Of a DNA stretch of 64,000 nt, positions 49,779 to 61,489 are shown one piece after another. Under the pieces are notes generated by a model. That model did not search any database. It was not told where the DNA came from and saw only the letters and a list, made by a program, of their open reading frames with translations. The position numbers and the translations under genes are program-made. Each line of letters opens with the position of its first letter. Positions within the stretch are counted from its first letter, which is position 1. Source of the stretch: Prorocentrum cordatum (lineage: Eukaryota > Sar > Dinophyceae > Prorocentrales > Prorocentraceae); assembly GCA_963575745.1 (NCBI GenBank), contig CAUYUJ010004592.1, positions 196,501 through 260,500 of the forward strand, given 5' to 3'.

Positions 49779-52337
49779 ACCCCAAGGCGGCCCAAGAGGC
49801 CCCTCAGACCGCCACAAGAGGGCCGCATAGGCCCCCCAGAGGGCCCCAAGACGGCCCAAGAGGGCTCCAAGACGGCCCAAGAGGACTCCAAGACGGCCCC
49901 AAGAACGCCCCAAGAGAGGTCCGGCCCCGGGGGGGGAACACGAAACAACAGTTCGAGCCCTCGGCCCTAAGAAGGCCTCAGGAATCCCCAAGAGGCCCCT
50001 AAGAGGCCCCCAAGAGGCCCCCAACGGGCCCTCAGGAAGCCTCCAAGAGACCCCAAAGCGGCCCCAGGAGGCCCTCCAAATGACCCCCCGAGCACGCAAG
50101 CAAGTGCCAACGCCCCGACGCGTTTAAGAGTCCCCACGGGGCCACCAAGAAGCCTTCCGAAAGAGTCCCCTCGAGCAAAACGCTTCCAGACGGCCCGCGA
50201 CGTGTTCAAGACTCCCCCAGCGGCCACCAAGAAGCCTCACATGATGCCGAACGCAAATCCTGATAAAAACAGCCGCCGCCCCCACAGCTCCGCACCGCGA
50301 AAGACCACTCGGTCGATCGACAGCGGCACGCAATTATGGGTCGGCGGAATGAGCGAAGATGTTCAATAATCGCAGCGCTGGGGCAAGAGCCCCAGATATA
50401 GAGAAACCGCCCACCATCTGACAAGCGAATGCACACTTTTACAGCGAGTGTTCGCGAGATGCCAAAAAGTTTGAAAGCGTTCCCCATCCATCCCCCAAAC
50501 TGTTGCAGATGTTTCCAACGAGTGTTCGCAGCACTCGCGCGAGAACCACAATCTGGCAAGGAACCGCCCTCCATGCGTGAAGCTGGCGCGGACTTCTAAA
50601 ACAAAGGTGTGCGGAGCCGAGGCGAAAACCACCTTTTGACAATGATCCAGCTGCCACGCGTGACACTGGTGCAAGTTTGAAGGGCCCATGCGCGCGGCGC
50701 TGGGAACAGGACAGCGATTTGAACAAGGAGCCGCCCTCCACCCGTGAAGCCGTTGTGAACTCGTGAGGCGAATGTGCGCGACACTGCAGAGAGAAGAACA
50801 TGTTGGAAAACAGTCGCCCTCCACCTGCGAAACTGATGCAACATGTTGAAATACATGCGCGCGGCGCAAACACGATAACCACATTTCGAAACAGAGCCGG
50901 AGCTGCTCGAAACTTTTGAAAATATCTGTGCGGTGCCAGAACGAGAACCATATGTTGAAAAAGAACCGCCCTCCATCCGTGAAGCGGTTGCACGCTTTTG
51001 ACACGAATTTGCGCAGCGTTACAGCGAGAGCTCCATTTTGAGAGCGACTCGTCCTCCATCCAGAAGCTGTTGGAGAATCCTATTCGGCGAAACGCCCTGC
51101 CCGCCCTAATTACCAACGCGTTTGGGGTTCGACAAGGGGGACGTCATTTCCAAAGGAAGCAGGATGGAGAACGAGGATCCAGAGGACGGCACCCACGAGG
51201 AGGACGATGAGGAGGAAGAGGAGGATGAAATCACAGAATGAACCGACCTCGGATGAAGTCGTTTTCTGCGTTCACCGCACTGCGGAGGGCGAACACGGAA
51301 CGCGGGAGCAGAGGAGGCAGGAGGCCGAGGGGGAAGCGACGACGACCCAGAGCGCAGACAGGGCGACGCGGAGAGGCCGAGGAAAGAGGACAGAGGAGGA
51401 GGACGAGGGGGAGGAGAGGCAGGATGATGAGGACGAGGAGAAGGACAGGAGCGATGACGTCGAGAGCCCAGTCGGGAGTCACACCTCCTTCCCCCTCGAC
51501 CCGTCCCGTCTGGAGGCGGTTGAGGACGATACGGGCACCCGGGGAGTCTGAGATTGGATAGGCCCAGGAGAACAAGAACAAATAGCAACAACATAAACTT
51601 CTGGCGCTCCGCCAAGTTTCTTGGATGCGCTGGGGCGCCAGAGGCGTCGGCGAGGGGGGGCCCAGCGCGGATCCAAGAAATCCGCGCGGAGCGCCAAAAA
51701 ATTATGTCCATGCTGTTTCTTCTTCGATCGTGAAGAAAGGGGATACAAACAAAACCGCTTAAAATCGGTCCTCAACCCCCTCGGAGGGTTGCACCCGATC
51801 AATTTTTCGAGCCGCGCCCAGCCGTGACGACGAGGAGGCTCCTTTCTTCCCCCCCTGCCTGCTGGCCGTCAACCGGTGACGGGCAAGCTCAGTCCCTCAG
51901 CTGGCTCCAACCTGAATCTATGTTTGCGCTCTCCTTGGCGAGAGAATTTTACAGAAACCCCTTGCGCGGCGCTGTGGGGAGAGCCCCGTTCAGCCCTCTC
52001 TCGAGCGGACCCATTTCCGATGAGCGCGGCGAAAGCGAAGCGCGCGCCGCGTTGAAGCAAAACTGCCACGTTCACCAGAAATCTGCGCGGCGTATCCGCC
52101 ACTCTTCCTCCCCGCCCGCCCCGGGCCCCCGGCTGGGTGAGCCCTCCTGGGAGACTCTGTGGACCTCCGCAGCCCGACCAACACTGGGACGTCGGCCAGA
52201 GTTCTCTCGGCCAGATCTCGCCCAGGCTTCGTCCAGACGTCGACCAAATCCGACGAGATCCAGGCGAACTCCCCCAGGCCGCGGGGAGCCCTGGGACCCC
52301 CCAGGAGCCCCCCCGGGAGGCTCCCGGACCACGCAGA
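49779..52337 (+). repeat. 2.56-kb tandem duplication, copy 2
   Basis: Same content as 47197-49754. Homology starts at ACCCCAAGGCGG and ends at CTCCCGGACCACGCAGA. Visible differences include CACGCGCG/CACGCGTG (48079 against 50661) and CAACGTGTT/CAACATGTT. Confidence 0.95.
51567..51731. mobile_element. Foldback element A, copy 5 (duplicate of copy 4)
   Basis: Carried by the tandem duplication. One G/A difference in the central G run. Confidence 0.75.
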
Positions 52338-53110
52338 TCCTCCTCCCCCCCGCCCTGGGCTCCCGAGGCTCCTCCTGCACCCTGCGCAGCTCGAGCAGCA
52401 CCTCGAGGGGCGGCGGGGCCGCGAGAGGCCGCCGCGAGCGGTCGAGAGGGGGTGGGGGGGGCAGCCGCCGGCCGCGCAGCACGGGGGTCCACGGCCCCCG
52501 AGATCCTGGCGTCGCAGCCTTCGCGCAACGAGCGCTCTGGCACAGCTCTGGTTCGGAGGCCCGAGGTGGGTGCGGGCAGAGGGGGTGCGGTGCCGAGCAG
52601 CAAGTGCCGCCCCGAACCGACAGCGCCCGCTGTTGGGCAGGCTGTCTTCTGCCTCGAATGGACAACGTCCGCGGCGACGCCGACAACGAATCCTTTCCAG
52701 AATGAGCAAGAACTGCTGCCGGTCTTCGCACCCACCCTTTCCGTAGCTGTGTCGGTCGTGCCGATTCGGGCTCCAGGGCCTTCACAGATCTATCTGGCTC
52801 GACAACTGCCGCAGACCGATGGGGTCTGGCACTCTGGTCGTGATTGTTCACGGTGCTGCAGCCTGTTCGCGTCATCGGATCTCAGAGGGGGGGGTATCCA
52901 AGGATCCTCTTCGTTAAGGGCTTATCGGCTGATGCTGTCATTCGACCCGCGCTGGAGTGTCTACGATTTGCCGATTTGCTTTAGGTTTCCCTGGAGATCT
53001 CTGCATTTGCGTCTGTTTGTCTGGAAGTCTTAGCTTTGCTTGGATTTTGATGCACCTCGAATAAACAGGCATACTCCCCGCAAGTGAATTTGAAACAAAT
53101 CGTCAAGCAA
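52338..53110. repeat. Spacer with dispersed repeat D1, copy 2
   Basis: 52560-52780 carries the D1 words (CGCTGTTGGGCAG, GACAACGTCCGCGGCGACGC, AAGAACTGCTGCCGGTCTTC). The rest, including 52340-52550, is GC-rich with no recognised gene. Confidence 0.55.
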
Positions 53111-53114
53111 TTAG

Positions 53115-53365
53115 GGACATCCCTCCTCCTCCTCCTCCTCCTCCTCCTCCTCCTCCTCCGTCCTCCTTCCTCCCTCAACCCTCCTCCACCCCATCCCCCA
53201 TCCCCCCTTCTCCTTCCTCCCTCTTGCCCCCTCCCTCGTCCCTGCCCCTCTCCCCTGGGCCGTCGCAGAGGAGGAGTAGCAGGACGGAGGAGGGATAGGG
53301 AGGAGGAGAGAGACAGGAGGAGGGAGGAAGGAGGGAGGGAGGGATGACGGGGGGAGGAGGGAACG
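53115..53365. repeat. TCC microsatellite and purine tract, inverted
   Basis: CCTCCTCCTCC at 53122-53165, then C/T-rich to 53250, then GGAGGA/GGGA-rich to 53365: an imperfect inverted pair of simple sequence. Confidence 0.8.
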
Positions 53366-53689
53366 GGAAGGGAAGACGGGGAGGAGGACGAGAGACCAGA
53401 TTGAACCCAAGATGCGCTAACGATGCTGCAATACACCCTCCCGTCCGAAGTCTCCTTCTCATATGTTCATGCAGGTGTTCCTTTCCACTTCGACAAGCGC
53501 CCCCTTGAATGGCGAGCCCCTTGAGGCGCAACGTCACCTTGCCAAGGATCCAACCTCGACCTTCTAGCTGGAGGAAGCGCCACGAGGTCGGATGATAATG
53601 TTCATAGACGTGTTCACCGACAACCCCGTCCTCGGAAGGATATGCCCTTCATACGTGTACGTACTGTACAATGCCATCGCGCGTGTTCT

Positions 53690-54140
53690 GCAATCGGCGA
53701 TTGCTTGAATCAATAAACCTATGTCTTTAAAGGAGCCGCGTTCTATCCGTGCAACTGTTGCACACTTGAGAAGTTCGGGCCGCAAACGCGTGGGAGCTTC
53801 AATCAAGAGCCTAATTTGGGAAAAAGACCCTACAATCCAAACACATTGCGCTCGGCCTCTTTCCGTTCAATTGTGAAACTTATGCAACGAATTTGCGCGG
53901 CGCTACGGCACAGGCCACAGTTCGTAAACCACTGGCCATCCATCGCAATAACTGTTGGACACTGTAAAAATGTATACGGCGCTACGGCGAGAGACGCATT
54001 CGGAAAACCACAGGCTCTGCATGTTGCTTTCGGAAAGGTTTAAAATGAAATTAAGGCGCACTGCGCTAAGGCGAGAGCTGCATTGCGGACACCACCTGCC
54101 TTCCGTCCTTGTCTGCTGCAGCGTAACTTCAGGGGAAGTA
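53690..54140 (-). repeat. Decayed array of the 80-bp repeat family
   Basis: Five to six units recognisable by GCGCGGCGCTACGGC, GTAAACCACTGGCCATCCAT and AACTGTTG words, matching the array at 47740-48500. The minus frame RIERGSFKDIG resembles RVEGGSLFKSL there, so this locus and the duplicated one share ancestry. Confidence 0.6.
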
Positions 54141-54469
54141 TGAGTACGGAGGTCTCAAACGAACAGCCCTGCCTGGTCTTCGGACTCGCCTGGTGGCGCG
54201 GCAGAGGGAGCGAGGGTGTGACATATCAGGGAGGGGGATGGGAGGAGGATAGAGAGATTGGTTTGCTGATATGCTCCCGCTGTCCCGTTGAGCTGGCTTG
54301 AGGAAGCTTCGGACGCAGCTCCCTTTTGAGAAGGAACCACGACCAAGGAGAGCCTGGGACCGAGTCTGCTACGACGGCTATGATGCAAAACCGCCAACGC
54401 TGGACGGACGGTTGGCACGCCCGGATGGGGTCCAGGCAAAATGTGTAGGATGCCTAACAGCAACAATTG

Positions 54470-54640
54470 TTGAAAACCGCCAGGTGCCGCTGTTGAGCTC
54501 GCGAGCTTGTGTCTCAAATGGACAACATCCGCGGCGACGCCGACAGCGAGTCCTGGTCCAAATTCGATAGAACTGTTGCCGGTCCTCGCTTCCAGTCTTC
54601 CCTTATCCATTTCGCTCGTGCCGATTTGCGTCAACACCTA
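54470..54640 (+). repeat. Dispersed repeat D1, copy 3
   Basis: GACAACATCCGCGGCGACGC, AACTGTTGCCGGTCCTCGCT, CTCGTGCCGATTTGCGTC; closest to 52560-52780. Confidence 0.65.
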
Positions 54641-54664
54641 CCCGACCGAAAAGAGGCTCGGAGA

Positions 54665-54910
54665 TCTTCAGACCCGGGTCAATCCAGACCCCGGTCAGTC
54701 AAGCCTTGCAGAATCTTGCAAAATCCTGCAAGATCCTGCGCCCAAACCCGGGTCAATGCGAAGGATCCTGCAAGATCCTGCAGGATCCTGCACCCAAACC
54801 CGGGTCAATGCGACCCTGGCCCTGCAGGGTCCTGCAAGATCGGGCGCTCTGGCTGAACCCCCGTTAGCATTGACACCCGTCTCTTGAGCCCCGAGGGGCC
54901 CCTCCACCCC
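54665..54910 (+). repeat. Dispersed repeat D2, copy 3
   Basis: Three internal ACCCGGGTCAATGCG units with GATCCTGCAAGATCCTGCAG runs between them, then GGCGCTCTGGCTG and GCATTGACACCCGTCTCTTG. The longest D2 copy. Confidence 0.7.
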
Positions 54911-55035
54911 ACGCTCCTGCCAGCGGGGATGGCGGGAGGGATGCGAGGAGGACGGGGACAAGCTGGGCACGCTGGCGCCTTATCTGCCATCCCACCTCTC
55001 TCACGCATCCCTCTCCCATTGCGCTGATGTTACCT

Positions 55036-56060
55036 CTATCCGCCGACGGGTGTCCTGTAGCGGACGTAGAGCCCCAAAACTGATTCCATCGTGCGCAATG
55101 AAAAAATGGGAGGCTGTGCACTTTGGAAGAGGGGGCGGGGGACGAGCCAGACGATGACCAGGAGGAAGAGAATCCAACTGAGGACAGGGATTGACCAAAA
55201 CAGTGCTTTTCGTTTTCGCTGCGCTTTCGTGTTCCCTCGTTTTGTCTTCGATTCGCATCTGCTGCAAAACGCAATCGAAACAAACATGGCCCACGAAATC
55301 GCCAACACACCGTTTAGGTCTACCCCTGATTGAGGAAGGGGGGGAACAGCAGTAGCAGGAGCAGGAATACTAGGAGCGGGAGGGGCAAGGGGACCAGGGA
55401 CAGGCGGGGGGGCGGAACGGAGCGGGGCGGCAAGGACGAGGAAGGACTCGGATCCAGAGCGGTGTCCCGCGCTCTGGCAAGCGGCAGGCGTCGAGGCAAA
55501 CGCTGCAGCAGCAGGGGCCATGTGGTACAAGCTCACGTGGCGAAACCGCGGGAAACCCACCCAACTTGAGGTCGGGTCTGTCCCTCTACAGGCGCATTTT
55601 GGACGAAAGATAACATACCCGAAACACATTCACAGATAGTAAAAAACCGTCCCAAGACCGTTTCTGTGATATGTTTGATTACTCCTCCTGTGGAGGGACA
55701 CGCCCGACCTAACCCCAGCTCGAGGGGCGCCCACGAGCGGGCACACGCGCCACCGTGGCGAAACCTCGGAGAAACCATTCCCCGCGCAGAGGGGGCGCCC
55801 ACGACACGACGCGCCCACGAGGCGACAAAGGGGCGCAACAACTGAAGGGGCCCCAGAACACACAAATGAATAGACACAAATAACCATATTCCCCATATTT
55901 TCCCATATTTTCTAGGTTTTTGTCTTCCTCCCCACTTCCCATATTTTCCCATATTTTCTGGGAAATCGAAGATTAATTGTGTCTGTGTGTTTCTTTCCCT
56001 CCTGAACAACGTGGCGCAAACAGCATCTGGAGACCCACCCAGCGCACCGGGCGCGCCCAC
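55036..56060 (-). CDS. Predicted membrane protein gene, last two exons
   Basis: The last exon (55564-55036) encodes 175 residues to a stop. A Pro/Ala-rich stretch (about 50-75) is followed by two hydrophobic segments, GVLAISWAMFVSIAFC (about 85-100) and SIPVLSWILFLLVIVWLVP (about 124-142), with a basic loop between them (KTKRGNTKAQRKRK). The preceding frame (56060-55714) joins in phase 2 once the introner-like element 55713-55565 is removed (ELG then GWVGFPRFRH). The exact 5' limit is unclear; an acceptor at cccttcag near 55843 is possible. A pyrimidine tract ending in cag near 55335 could mark another intron. No family recognised. Confidence 0.45.
55565..55713 (-). mobile_element. Introner-like TIR element, family 1, copy 2
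   Basis: 149 bp. Minus strand GTTAGGTCGGGCGTGTCCCT...AGGGACAGACCCGACCTCAAG: near-perfect terminal inverted repeats of about 22 bp and GT...AG ends. Removing it joins two open frames in phase. Confidence 0.75.
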
Positions 56061-56139
56061 GAGGCGTCCACTACAGCGGGCACGGGCGCCGACGCGGCGC
56101 CACGGGCAACCAGCTGCTCAGCAAGAGGCGCGAGAAACT

Positions 56140-56940
56140 CTCAGTGCAAATGCTGTTGGTGGATGCACCGAAAGTGCGTGGATCGGAACACACCATGTGG
56201 AACATCACAGTTTTGAAACCCGATGCGTCGACAATGAAGGCATGTGGGGGAAACGCTGCCCCGCTCAGGCTGGACCTGGGAAGAGAGGAGAGTAGTACGT
56301 CGATTGAACACTTGTTGAAGCAGGCGGCAGGGGAAGGGAGAAAGGGCGGGAACGGCCTACTGGTTCCTCCCTCCATGCGTCCCTGATGCTTCATCCTCCC
56401 TCGCCCGGCCTCCCTCCTCCCCGCCTCACTCCCCCCTTCTGCCTTGCCCCTCCCCCTTCCCACCCCCGCCCCTCAGCGATGCGAGCGCCGTCTCGTTCGT
56501 GATCAGGTCGGGCCTCAAGGACAGGACCTGACAAAGGGAGCCGAACGGTGCTCCCATACTCCATCTTCGCGTCCTCCCCCTCCTCCTCCTCCTCCTTCTC
56601 CTCCTTCGTCCTCCTCCTCCTCCTCCTCCTCCTCCTCCTCCTCCTCCTCCTCCCTCCCTCCCTCCCTCCCTCCCTCCCTCCTCCTCCCTCCCCCCCTCCC
56701 TCCCTCTCCTCCTCTCCTCCTCCTCCTCCTCTCTCCTCCTCCTCTCCACCTACTCCTCCTCTACCTCCTCCTCCTCCATCTCCCTCCTCCTCCCTCGCGT
56801 CCTTCTCTCGTCCCCCCTGTCCCCCTCCCGCCTTCCCCCGTCCCTCATCCTGCTCCTCCCCTCGGCTCCACCTCCGTTCGGTGGCAAATCCTACGATTAG
56901 CATTTCAAGGACTCCCAGCCCTTTGGGAGGCGACCTAAGC
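56140..56940. repeat. C/T-rich tract with TCC microsatellite
   Basis: CCTCCT repeats at 56575-56790 within a broader pyrimidine-rich stretch (56385-56880). No gene seen. Confidence 0.75.
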
Positions 56941-57640
56941 TAGGAGGCCAACAACATTAGGGATAAGGGGGGCCGTTCTGCAGATGTCTCGAACCGATCC
57001 GACCACATGCATTATTCCTGATGGCAAAATGGGAACCTCAGCGAGGCTACGTCTTAATTACGGTATTAGGGTTAGGGGTTATGTTATCCTCGATGATCCA
57101 AGGAGGTCTTCATGGGACCTGAGCCAGGGCGAATGACTAACTCACCCCCCGCTGGGGTAGCATACTCATGCCAAGCACCGTCCCCTATCACTTAGCAACC
57201 GTTCCTTAGATGAAATGCATCATAATTTCGCGCTGGGAACCTGTAGTGTAAGGGTGGAACTCGCGTCGATAAGTGGTTCTGGGGATCTGGGTGTTTCAAT
57301 TCAACGGTGGGGCTCATTTGAGCATGTGAGGATGCATTCAAGCAGGGTTTGAGGGGCTCGAGAGGGTCTTAAGGCAAGGGCGAGAGGGAAGGTAAGATGG
57401 GGACGGGAGGGGAGAGGGGAGATTGGAGGCTGAGGAAGCACGGAGAGAACACCAACCAGCCCACCCCGCTGTTCCAGCTCCAACTATGCCCGGCCTCTCT
57501 CTCTTCTCCCGTCCAAGCCGCCCTGATCGACCAGACCGAACCCTGCCTTGCCAACGGTTCGCTCCACCACAGCGACGCAGCAATCGGGCTACAAACGGCC
57601 GACCCTTCTCCCTACAAGAACTGAACGGGTGCCATGTTCA
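56941..57640. other. Lower-GC unassigned sequence
   Basis: 57000-57300 has unusually balanced composition for this window and a short TTAGGGTTAGGGG word (57066), too short to call telomeric. No ORF or RNA gene recognised. Confidence 0.4.
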
Positions 57641-57739
57641 CATCTATACATACTATCAACCGGTGTACAACTGCACGTACCTCTATGTAATGTGTGTTTA
57701 CGTTTGCACATACATGCGTGTACGTGTATGTGTATAGGT

Positions 57740-57831
57740 ACGACTGAACGCACACACACACACACACGCAAGCACACACACATAATCGCATACACACACA
57801 TGTATATGCATGGGTACATCTACATACTCGC

Positions 57832-57878
<47 letters not shown>

Positions 57879-57895
57879 CATGTATATACAAGACT
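57740..57895. repeat. CA and TA microsatellites
   Basis: ACACAC at 57751-57810, then a perfect ATATAT stretch to 57872, ending next to the GGCGCTTCGCGCC hairpin (57900) of repeat D5. Confidence 0.9.
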
Positions 57896-57896
57896 G

Positions 57897-58310
57897 CAGT
57901 GGCGCTTCGCGCCATGCACCTTGGTCCTTGAAGCTTGGTGTGCAGGCGGCATAGGAGGAAGGTCAAGCCGACAATTTAGCGATAACTCCTGGTTGCCTTT
58001 TCTGGCATCGCCGCTATAATAATGTTTTTCGTTATCCTTCCTCCATGCTTCTTTTTCCTTATGTTCGCCATGCCCTGCGCATTCTCCCCATCCTCCTCTG
58101 CTCTTTTTTGCGGAGGTTCCTCTTTGGAGAGCCTCTAGGGGCCTCACAAAAGTTGTTTCAGGCTGCCTTAAGGACTTCTGGAGACCTCCTGGGTGTATTC
58201 TGGGGGCCTCCAGGGGCTTCCTCGGGCCACCCTGCCTCCAACCGCGGTCTCCCTGAACGACCGAATCACGATTTGGAATTCTTCGGAAGGTGTCTTTGGG
58301 CCATCTTGGG
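57897..58310 (-). mobile_element. Dispersed repeat D5, copy 2
   Basis: In reverse it matches 30960-31295 and then 32985-33075, showing that those two segments belong to one longer unit that is split in the other copy. Ends at hairpin plus TA tract. Confidence 0.65.
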
Positions 58311-59620
58311 TCGCCATGGGGCTCTCGGACGCCCAGAAGACCGCCGTCTTGGAGCGTCGGGAAGCCGAAAAGAGGAGAACCCTAAAATTCACCAAAAACC
58401 AACAGACAATCAATGGTTTTTGCCTCGGGGGGCCTTCTTGGCAGTGCTCTTTGGAGTCCTCTTTAAGGCCGTCCTGGAGGCCTCTTGGGCCATCTTGAGG
58501 TCACGTCGGTCACTCTTGGAGCGCTCTTGTGCTGTCTTGGGGGTCTCTGGGACGTCTCCGATGACCCCCCAGATCGCCCTAGGTGTGCTGGGAAGGCTTG
58601 GCAAAACGCGATGTGAGGCCCGGTGGCCGCTTCGAGGCCCGTCTGGAGGGCCCCAAAGCCCCAGATCCCGGGAGTCCGGTTTTCTTTTTGGGGGGGGTCC
58701 CCCCGCCCGGGCTGATAGAAATATAGGAGAGGAATATGTGTGTATCTATATGTACAGAAGTATACCCAAGGTTAGTACAGCTCTGAGAGGCAGGGAGGTT
58801 TTAAAGTCCTTACGGGCCCAGAGCCCCGGTTTCCCAGGCGCTGCTGGGCGCTCGTGGGCGCTCCTGCGCGCTCTTGGGGTGCGTCGCGTGGGCCTCTGGG
58901 ACGGTGACTCCGCCCAACAGGGACCGGCCCCGAGAAGCCCCCAGGAAAATCCAAGAGGCTCCAGGCCGCCCAAGATGGCCTCAAGACGGCCCACGAGGTC
59001 CCGGAAGCGTCACGAAAGAGTTCCAAAAGGAGGCCCAAAGAGCGCCCTAGGAAGCAAGAGTTAGTCCCACGCCCTTCGGAAAGCGTATATTTCTTGCATA
59101 TTCGCCTCTTCTATTTTCATAGAGTCGAAGACGGCCCAAGAAACCCCCGAGATCGCCCGAAGACGGCCCCAGAGGCCCCCAAGAGGGCTCCAAGACAGCT
59201 CAGGAGGTCCCCAAGGCGGCCCGAGAGGCTCCCAGACAGCCCCAAGACGGACCAAGAGGGACCCAAGACGGCCCAAGAGGCCCCAAGACGGCCCAAGAGG
59301 GCCACAAGACGACCCCAAGAGGGGCCCAAGAATGTGAACACGCACCGAAAAATATGGCTTTCCGCCCCAAGAGCCCCCCAGGAGGCCCCAAGAGGCCCCA
59401 GCAGGCCCCAGGAAGCCTCCCAAGAGGCCTCCAAGGGGCCCCAGAAGGCCCCCAAGAGGCGCAAAAGGTGCCCCAAGAGGCTCCCAAGCGGTTTCCCAGA
59501 GTCAACCAAGAGGCCCCCCAGAGGCTCCCATAAGGCCCCGAACTGCTCCCACGAGGCCCCCGAGAGCGCTCCGAAGAGACCCGAAGGAGCAACCCTGAGA
59601 CTCTGACCCACAACACACGC
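58311..59620. repeat. CCAAGAGGCCC-family blocks, both orientations
   Basis: Reverse orientation at 58120-58640 (GGCCTCTTGGGCC), forward at 58900-59060 and 59120-59600. The AT-richer spacer of the family appears reversed at 58340-58420. Confidence 0.75.
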
Positions 59621-59639
59621 ACGGTGGCGGGATGTGCCG

Positions 59640-59642
59640 AAG

Positions 59643-59680
<38 letters not shown>

Positions 59681-59790
59681 CCTCTCTCTATATGTGTGTG
59701 TGCGTGTGTAAATATAACATGATTGTATGTTTGTATGTTTGTATGTATGTATGTATGTATGCATGCATGCATGCATGTATGTTGCACCCC
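59640..59790. repeat. CT and TGTA/TGCA microsatellites
   Basis: CT repeat 59645-59675, then TATGTATG/CATGCATG to 59785. Confidence 0.9.
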
Positions 59791-59929
59791 GCAGATGCGG
59801 ATACGAGTGACGGGGCGGTGGGGACGTCGGCAATTTGAGAGTCTCTGGAGAAGCCCGCCGCAGGCGCCGAACTTTCACAAACTATACAACGAGGCCGCCG
59901 CAGGCGCCGACTTCCTTCGTTAAACCAAT

Positions 59930-60250
59930 GTGGGTAGGTCGCGGGTGGGTCGCTGGTGGGTTGCAGGTGGGTCGCTGTTGGGTCGCGGGTGGGTCGCGAG
60001 TGGGTCGCGGGGGGTGGGTCGCGGGTGGGTCGCAAGTGGGTCGCGGGTGGGTGGCGGGTGGGTCGCGGGGTGGGTCGTAGATGGGTCGCGGGTTGGGTCG
60101 CAGGTGGGTCGCGGGGTGGGTCGCGGGGTGGATCGCGGGTGAGTCGCGGGTAAGACGACGACAACAAGCAACAGCACCACCACTACCACCACCACCAACA
60201 ACAACAATAACAGCAACAACACCACCAACAACAACACCAACAGCGACAAT

Positions 60251-60330
<80 letters not shown>

Positions 60331-60345
60331 CGCAACAAACATAAT
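59930..60345. repeat. GGGTCGCGGGT minisatellite and AAC microsatellite
   Basis: About 18 units of GTGGGTCGCGG (11-12 bp) to 60150, then AAC/ACC repeats with an uninterrupted AAC run at 60250-60331. Confidence 0.9.
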
Positions 60346-60414
60346 CCTCACCATGGATCCCCACTTCAACCACGCACCCAGGGACAACGAATGACCGTTC
60401 GGCCCCTCACTCTG

Positions 60415-60600
60415 ATGTGTATAAATATACATACGTAATCCTGTATGTATGTACGTACGTATGTATATGTGTATGCGTGTGTGTCTGTATATGTGTGTAT
60501 GTGTATATGCAGGGATGTATGTTTGTATGTATGTATGCGTGCATGCGTACAAACATATATACATACATATATTGCTCGCGGCCATTAATACAATTATCTA
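60415..60600. repeat. TGTA/CATA-rich microsatellite
   Basis: Degenerate GTATGTATGT, then ACATATATAC. Confidence 0.85.
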
Positions 60601-60928
60601 GATACATCCGACGCACGTGGAACCCCACTTCAGGCGCAGCGCACAACGCCATGAATGGCAACCTTTTTACCACATGTGCGCACCTATCTCCCGAGCCAGA
60701 TTCCCCCAAGAACGCCCAACGCCCCGAAGCGCGAGGTCCCACGGTCCCGCCTCGTCGGCGCACCGCGCCCGGGGTTCCGAGCCTCCGGCGCGCGGCGCCC
60801 CTCCGCGATGGGTGTCGATCTGCGGCTGTCGGCGGGGGTGGCGCCCACCCGGGGCGCTGATCATCGAACTCTGCGCACAGGAGTACTGTTCTAATGCACG
60901 GGATCTCTGGACAATAGGTTCGCGCAAG

Positions 60929-61480
60929 TCAAAACGTCTGGTTTAGGTCGGGCATGACCTCTTATAAGCGGATTTTTGGACGACAAAAATCCAAAATGGT
61001 CAAACATAGTAAACAACCGTTCCCGAACTATGTCTAAAACTCTGTTTGAACATTCCTCCTGTAGAAAGACGTGCCCGACTTAACGCGAAGTCGTGAACCA
61101 GAAAGACCGGTGCCACGCGCTCGCGCGCCGAAGTCCATGTCCGCGATGGAAAAGGATGGGGACCGCAGCGCGCGGCACGCTGCATCGGAAACGAGGGCGC
61201 CTACGCGCGACCTTCCGCGGTCAATTTGCGCGCCACTGTCGGTGCAGGCGATCCCGTTGTCTTCCGTCGCTCGTTTGAGTTCTAGGTCGCATAGCTCACA
61301 AGGGCAACGCCGCCCGTCGTGTTTTTTTCGTTGCGCCCTGCCGCGAGGGAACCAGGTGGGGTAAGCATGGCGCCTGCGCCAACTTCGGGAAGATGCCGCC
61401 CATGTCCTCGGCGGGCGGCCACGCACGAACGCAGGAGGAAGAGGATGCGGAGGGAGGGAGAAGAGAGGGATGCTCGACAA
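60929..61480 (-). CDS. Candidate terminal exons of an unknown gene
   Basis: The minus frame from about 61350 to 61085 has natural composition (CPCELCDLELKRATEDNG, then GARARGTGLSGSRLR). If the introner-like element 61084-60938 is removed, the frame continues Thr-Phe-stop, giving a plausible C-terminus. The CPC-x-LC pair might bind metal. No family recognised and the 5' limit is unknown. Confidence 0.3.
60938..61084 (-). mobile_element. Introner-like TIR element, family 1, copy 3
   Basis: 147 bp. Minus strand GTTAAGTCGGGCACGTCTTT...GAGGTCATGCCCGACCTAAACCAG. GT...AG ends and TIRs as in the other two copies. The inner CCTGTAG/CTACAGGAGGAA words are also shared. Confidence 0.7.
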
Positions 61481-61489
61481 CAGCCTTTA

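Noticed and set aside
57060-57080. Interstitial telomere repeat (TTAGGGTTAGGGG)
   Set aside because: Only two units, within chance for this length of sequence; no array.
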